This document shows positions 7,952 through 12,041 of a stretch of 12,041 nucleotides of DNA, piece by piece; position 1 is the stretch's first letter; the number at the start of each line of letters is the position of its first letter. A program made the position numbers and the translations under genes. The notes beneath the pieces were generated by a model. The model did not search any database and was not told the origin of the DNA. It saw only the letters and a program-made list of their open reading frames with translations. Source of the DNA: Hydnum rufescens UP504 (Eukaryota > Basidiomycota > Agaricomycetes > Cantharellales > Hydnaceae); NCBI GenBank assembly GCA_014904985.1, contig MU129399.1, positions 1 through 12,041 of the forward strand. Direction: 5' to 3'.

Positions 7952-9163
7952 GGACGGAGGAGACCTGATCGCGGCCATTTCGACCGGCGCAATAGCCATA
8001 CTGCTGAGAGGGCTTAGATCGATCCTCAAGGTTCCGGGGTCACAAGGGCTCCGGGTCAGGTGATCGGGGTCGCTCTGGAGCATACTGCACATCAAAGTCG
8101 GGAGTGAAGCGTGGTTAGTGTATGCACAGATACGGTTTCCGAAGGAAGGAGATGGTTGGAAGTTGATTTAATGAACGCAGCCGGTGGTCACGACGTTCAG
8201 GGCCTCGTATGGCATAGCGCTATTTTCATGATTGGCTCGCTTCGGTTTTCTCCGCCCTCCACGGCAGGCTAATGGTCGCCTCGCGGCGAACGAGTCCGCT
8301 ATGATGGCGAACACTTGAGATGGCTGCAGATCGATTATAGGCCATACCATGTGTTCTATAGGTATCTAGCAATGTTGTCTTAGCTCCTGGAGAGCAACTT
8401 ATTGATATGCATCGACACCAGATGCTCCGCCACTGTTACATCTGAAGTTTTATGATCTCCGGCAAGGTCAGATCTTCAAAGGCATGATTGTTCTATCGAG
8501 GGTCATGACTGTTTTAGCATCGAATATTGTTGCTCAGACAACAGTGTTTTTAGAGATGCTGGAGCTAGATGGCCGCAATCATCAAAGATAGTGAGATGTG
8601 ACCAGCAGCATTCCTCATAAGAAGTGGCTCCAGGGTTTGAGAGGTGGTACACCTTCCATAACAAACGACCGTGAGGAACATAGGCGGGAATGCACCCGAT
8701 TTTGCGCTGAATTCACTGCCCTCCGAATATTTATCAATAATTCGTCTTTTGGTAGCAATGGCTTGGGGATCCGTGTTCGTTTCATCTCGCTCTTTTGCTT
8801 ATAAATGATAATTTATTATTAGTTTTAATTTGTCTTAGAACTGGTTGTTCGCCCTGCTAAACTCACCTGAGTGTTCAGGAAATGCATCGCTGTAAACCTC
8901 TGTCCAGCCCCATATTGAGGCCTTTTAGCGTTGCTTCCCCCCTGGGGTGTTCCATTTTTTTTGGATAATCTCATAATTCGTCGTGTGGGAATGTATTCGT
9001 TGCGTTCATCATGATCGGTATACGTGGCATATTACTATGTAAATTACTGATGAAGAGTGATGTATGGAATATCGGATCGGTGCCGTGCGCACCGGAACTC
9101 ATACAAGCTCATATACACAGACGTTAATATGACTAGGAATGAGAGTAATATTTTTAAGCATAA

Positions 9164-9192
9164 GGGGAAAGGTGGAAAGGGGGAAGGTGGAG
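9164..9192 (+). other. Purine-only G-rich tract
   Basis: The plus strand is almost purely A and G here, with runs GGGG, GG, GG, GGGGG, GG and GG separated by one to three bases. It could form a weak two-tetrad G-quadruplex or a triplex-prone tract. No function is evident. Confidence 0.4.
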
Positions 9193-10164
9193 TGGTAAGC
9201 CTTGGAGATAGCGGGGTAGTAAAGTCAACACACGAAGACGGTGGGGAGCATATAGAATATACAAAGTCTATTATGTATTCCACGCTCGCTTTCCTCTAGG
9301 TTGCTCTCAAGCTGGAGGAATTAGACGTAATCGACGAGTAATCTGAGGAATCTACAAGAATATAAATCTTATGAGCTTGTAGATGGTCGGACATGATTTT
9401 GAGTGTTTAATATATTAGTTTTTATCATAAAGGATAGTTCCTATTGGGTGGTTTCTAAGAAAATTGTGCATGATATTCTGATAATTCTGGAGAGAAGATT
9501 GATTAAGGTGACTAACCAAAAAAAGTTAGGAGCAGAATGCTGATCACATTTCGCGCTAATAACTACAACAGCTAGCGGGGCCTTGATGAGGGTCGCAAGA
9601 GGCCTCCACGCCAATAGCAATGTCGTATTGCCAGAAATAATATGCGACTTATGGTGATGGTTTTGTCCAGGCAATTAAAGACACTTGTGGATTGGAAATA
9701 AGGGGTCCGTCTGTTCATATTTCTTTTCGGTCTTGGCTTGTGACATAGATAGTGTGATTTTGTGACATAACCATACAAGTAATACTTAGTTGTTTCTTAC
9801 TTATTCCGCTCATAACCACCAGCATTTACGTTTGAGACTTCAGAGACGGAAACGCATAGCTCGAGAGGAGCGTTCGGTCGTGGGTCTTGAAAAACTTAGA
9901 CAACGGGCATATCCTCATAGCATCTGTCTGTTACAGAATTCTTTACACACATATCCAAGTTTTAATCCAGAAGCTAACAAGAATACTCTCCTCCATAATA
10001 CCATTTCTATGGGCCAAGGAAGTTGGAGAATGTTTGACTGATTCGCTATATAGGAGTAAGTTAGTGTTGTTCTTCGTTCAAGTTGTTAGACTTTGTGTAT
10101 ACTATCTTCTCTCCACGCTCTTATCTTTGTCAGCTCTATGCTCCGGTTATTATGAGGTAAAAAA

Positions 10165-10456
10165 GAGTAAATGAGCATGAGTTAATTCTATCAGTATTTT
10201 AGGCATGTCCTTATAGTTATATAACAGTAAAGCCAGAAATGCAGCTAAAACACTACCAATAGTAGGTAAAAGTTTAAAATATAAAGGTAATGAAAACTCT
10301 GCTTCAACCATTGTAATATTATTAGGATGTATAAATAAACTATTACCAAAAAAATCAGTACCCATTCCTACAAATAAGTCTGAGAATAAGAAACCAAAGA
10401 AAATATAAAAATAGATAATAGTTTAATGGTATAATACTTAATCAGCTTCATGAAAT
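10165..10456 (-). pseudogene. nad5: nad5 fragment A (mitochondrial DNA in nuclear context)
   Basis: The minus-strand translation contains MGTDFFGNSLFIHPNN, ITMVEAEFSLPLYFKLLP, then a leucine-rich membrane helix and KDMPKILIELTHAH. This is the characteristic C-terminal part of fungal mitochondrial NADH dehydrogenase subunit 5, a membrane proton-pumping subunit of complex I. Upstream (10366-10456) homology continues but the frame slips: an extra A after ATACCATTA and missing bases relative to the other copy. The fragment ends abruptly at about 10456 and about 10165, and no other mitochondrial gene is adjacent. It is thus a nuclear insertion of mitochondrial DNA (NUMT) or a chimeric join, and cannot yield a working subunit. 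Codon use is AT-rich, as in mitochondria. Confidence 0.85.
10358..10456 (-). repeat. Inverted repeat arm 1 (nad5 overlap)
   Basis: The reverse complement of this segment matches 11724-11829 along its whole length, from TCATGAAGCTG to AATGGGTAC. Differences are mainly one-base insertions or deletions rather than substitutions. The two arms are about 1.27 kb apart. Confidence 0.8.
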
Positions 10457-11590
10457 TCCAGCTGTCAACGTAGAGAATGAGAAGTGTACATAACAGAATA
10501 ATCAGCACGTTAGGGTCCATCCGCCGTGGCCGCTCTTAATGTAATAGACAGCTTATAAGACTCATTTATGGCAATTCATAGACTAGAATAAATGAAAACA
10601 GAGGGTCGGACCTTGTTCTCGGTGTATGTAGACTTAAGGCCGCGTGATATTCCTAATCAAGGTAAGAGCTGTTGTGCGTGTCCACTACAAGTATGTTAAT
10701 ACTAACAATTGTGGAAGTTAGGGCGTGCAGGATTTGCATAGGACTACATACTGATCTATTTTCCTATATTTCTTCGTCTTAGTACATCATTACTATAAAA
10801 TGGATAATCCTGTTATCCAACGGTAGAGCCGAAATAGCCTTTAAGCCATTTGACGACTATTAGTGAGAAAGATATTTAAGAGTCCTGTTTATGTATGCGG
10901 CATATACCAAAGGCAATACCAAGAAATTTAGTTAATAAATTGCGCTACCGCTATTGAATATGATCGTCCATTGAATATGCTGTGTTGAGTCAGCGATAGT
11001 TTCAGTGTTGTGATAGTCATACATATTGCATCCAGCTGCTTAAGGAGATCAGGAAGCAGGATATCTCGCGAAGAGGAATGCATAGGTTAAGCCATGTGGA
11101 TCTCCTCATTGTAGTCTCCAGTCGCCTACATACTAGCGGGGCGGAAGAATATACTAGCCCAAGAGAGATCTCCATCGACCGTAAGATAGTTACGCATTTA
11201 CTGACTCGCATGCGCTCGCCGTGTTTACAAGCGCACTTATAATTTCTTTAGGCAGGCCTAGAGCTCGTAATTGGCGAACCTCGAACTGTCCACCTCATGA
11301 GACTGATGCCAACAGGATATATTTTTAGAACAATATATGGCCCCCGCCCCTGGTCTTTAGAACTCCGATAAGAGGTTCGTATATTGTACGAGATTGAACC
11401 CTATTTATACTCTGGATACCAGTCTGTTTAAATAGGATTTGAATCGTGTGTTGATACCTTGTATAATTGCTCTCTCACCTTTGGTTACTCCCTTGGTTGT
11501 GTTAATGAGTAGTACGAATGTTCATAGTACATTGATAAGACCGACCTCATCAGTGATAGCCCTGTGGATGATCAGGCCATATGCCTACAG
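10457..11590. other. Unassigned spacer between the two nad5 fragments
   Basis: About 1.1 kb, moderately AT-rich, without recognisable genes on either strand; the longest frame (11017-11211, minus, 64 codons) has no motif. I cannot match any part to standard mitochondrial genes. It may be mitochondrial intergenic or intronic DNA inserted together with nad5, or ordinary nuclear sequence. Confidence 0.4.
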
Positions 11591-11829
11591 ATATCAACTT
11601 TAGTGGACAAACAGCTTACTGATTAGGAAACTATCACAGCTCTTTTAACAGCCTTTTATTCTTTCAGACTGATATCTTTAGTATTCTTAAGCTACCCTAA
11701 TGGACCTAAGTCTGATTATTTACATTCTCATGAAGCTGGATTAGGAGTAGTTATACCATTAACTATTTTATCTATTTTTAGTATTTTCTTTGGTTTCTTA
11801 ATTCTCAGACTTATTTGTAGAATGGGTAC
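11591..11829 (+). pseudogene. nad5: nad5 fragment B (mitochondrial DNA, inverted relative to A)
   Basis: The plus strand reads ITALLTAFYSFRLISLVF, SYPNGPKSDYLHSHEAG and VVIPLTILSIFSIFFGF, then degenerates around the GTDFF junction. This is the part of mitochondrial NADH dehydrogenase subunit 5 just before fragment A. Immediately upstream, after removal of one extra A at about 11627-11630, the frame is GCT TAC TGA TTA GGA, which gives AYWLG only if TGA means tryptophan, as in the fungal mitochondrial code. This supports mitochondrial origin over a nuclear paralogue. The fragment stops at about 11829, at GGGTAC, where GC-rich unrelated DNA begins. Confidence 0.85.
11724..11829 (+). repeat. Inverted repeat arm 2 (nad5 overlap)
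   Basis: Partner of the arm at 10358-10456. The shared nad5 part covers the helix SIFSIFFGF and the start of the GTDFF motif. Together the arms let the two fragments tile one contiguous stretch of nad5 in opposite orientations. Confidence 0.8.
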
Positions 11830-12041
11830 GAGACTAGACCGTACGGCTAGCGAGCCAGCCGGCCGTTTGTTCCGGTCTCCCGCCTAGTGTTGCAGGCGTG
11901 GGTTAAGCTCAATCTCAGCACTCTGGGGCTTCGCCTCCTGTGTCGTGGTGTTGGCCCATGTATCTTGGTTTGCCTGTTGCTCCGCCCACTGTTAATAGTG
12001 CCATATGGCCAACTTGTGAGGGAAGGATGTACATGGTGCCG
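11830..12041. other. GC-rich unassigned right end
   Basis: Composition shifts sharply to GC-rich right after the nad5 fragment. A short palindrome, CCGTACGG, lies near 11839-11846, followed by GCTAGCGAGCCAGCCGGCCG. No frame or family is recognisable; it may be the edge of another repeat. Confidence 0.35.

Larger units (their letters stand above)
7321..10164. other. Long region without a supportable gene
   Basis: Roughly 2.8 kb in which every open frame is under 100 codons and overlaps others of similar quality on the other strand (for example both strands at 9044-9299 and two plus frames at 9790-10174). None shows family motifs, splice-linked continuation or consistent coding composition. 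Base composition changes along it: moderately GC-rich at 7850-8350, AT-rich at 8795-8840 and from 9300 on. I see no tRNA, rRNA, LTR or transposase fragment. Confidence 0.5.

Noticed and set aside
9044..9299. Pair of overlapping 79-80 codon frames on opposite strands
   Set aside because: Both owe their length to the purine-rich tract; neither has motifs, and repetitive composition explains the open frames.
9790..10174. Two overlapping plus-strand frames of 83 and 95 codons
   Set aside because: No motif, no splice-linked continuation, AT-driven composition, and they run into the nad5 fragment on the other strand.

Overview
The window looks like nuclear DNA of a filamentous fungus, most likely a basidiomycete (Agaricomycete type). 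Three things point there: a decayed KDZ-family transposase of the kind common in those genomes, introns of only about 44-55 bp with GTAAGT-like donors, and fragments of a fungal mitochondrial nad5 gene that need TGA read as tryptophan. Taxonomy is an inference from these features; nothing here fixes the genus.

Layout. Positions 1-512 hold no gene, but carry a 10-bp tandem repeat (301-340). On the minus strand, 513-932 is the C-terminal end of a LINE-type reverse transcriptase with a CX2CX7HX4C finger. It abuts, in the same orientation, a long degenerate KDZ transposase (about 930-4085, minus). Its CxC motif, catalytic segments, coiled coil and C-terminal region can be followed in order across several frames, stop codons and at least four short introns. 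At 4142-4437 (plus) lies a weak zinc-finger-like fragment. The second large coding region, about 5104-6597 (minus), encodes roughly 490 residues of well-formed protein broken by three frameshifts; I do not recognise its family. A possible upstream exon lies at 6671-6933.

From about 6940 to 10160 I find no convincing gene: only a 7-bp tandem repeat (7293-7320), one inverted repeat and a purine-rich G tract. At 10165-10456 (minus) and 11591-11829 (plus) there are two nad5 fragments in opposite orientation. They share about 100 bp, so the window contains an inverted partial duplication of mitochondrial DNA around about 1.1 kb of unassigned sequence. The last 200 bp are GC-rich and unassigned.

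The region therefore reads as a gene-poor, transposon-filled part of a fungal genome with no intact gene that I can defend. Much of the damage is single-base indels, and the two nad5 copies also differ mainly by indels. Uncorrected long-read error is therefore a serious alternative to true decay for part of it, although the many in-frame TGA codons in the KDZ copy look like real mutation.
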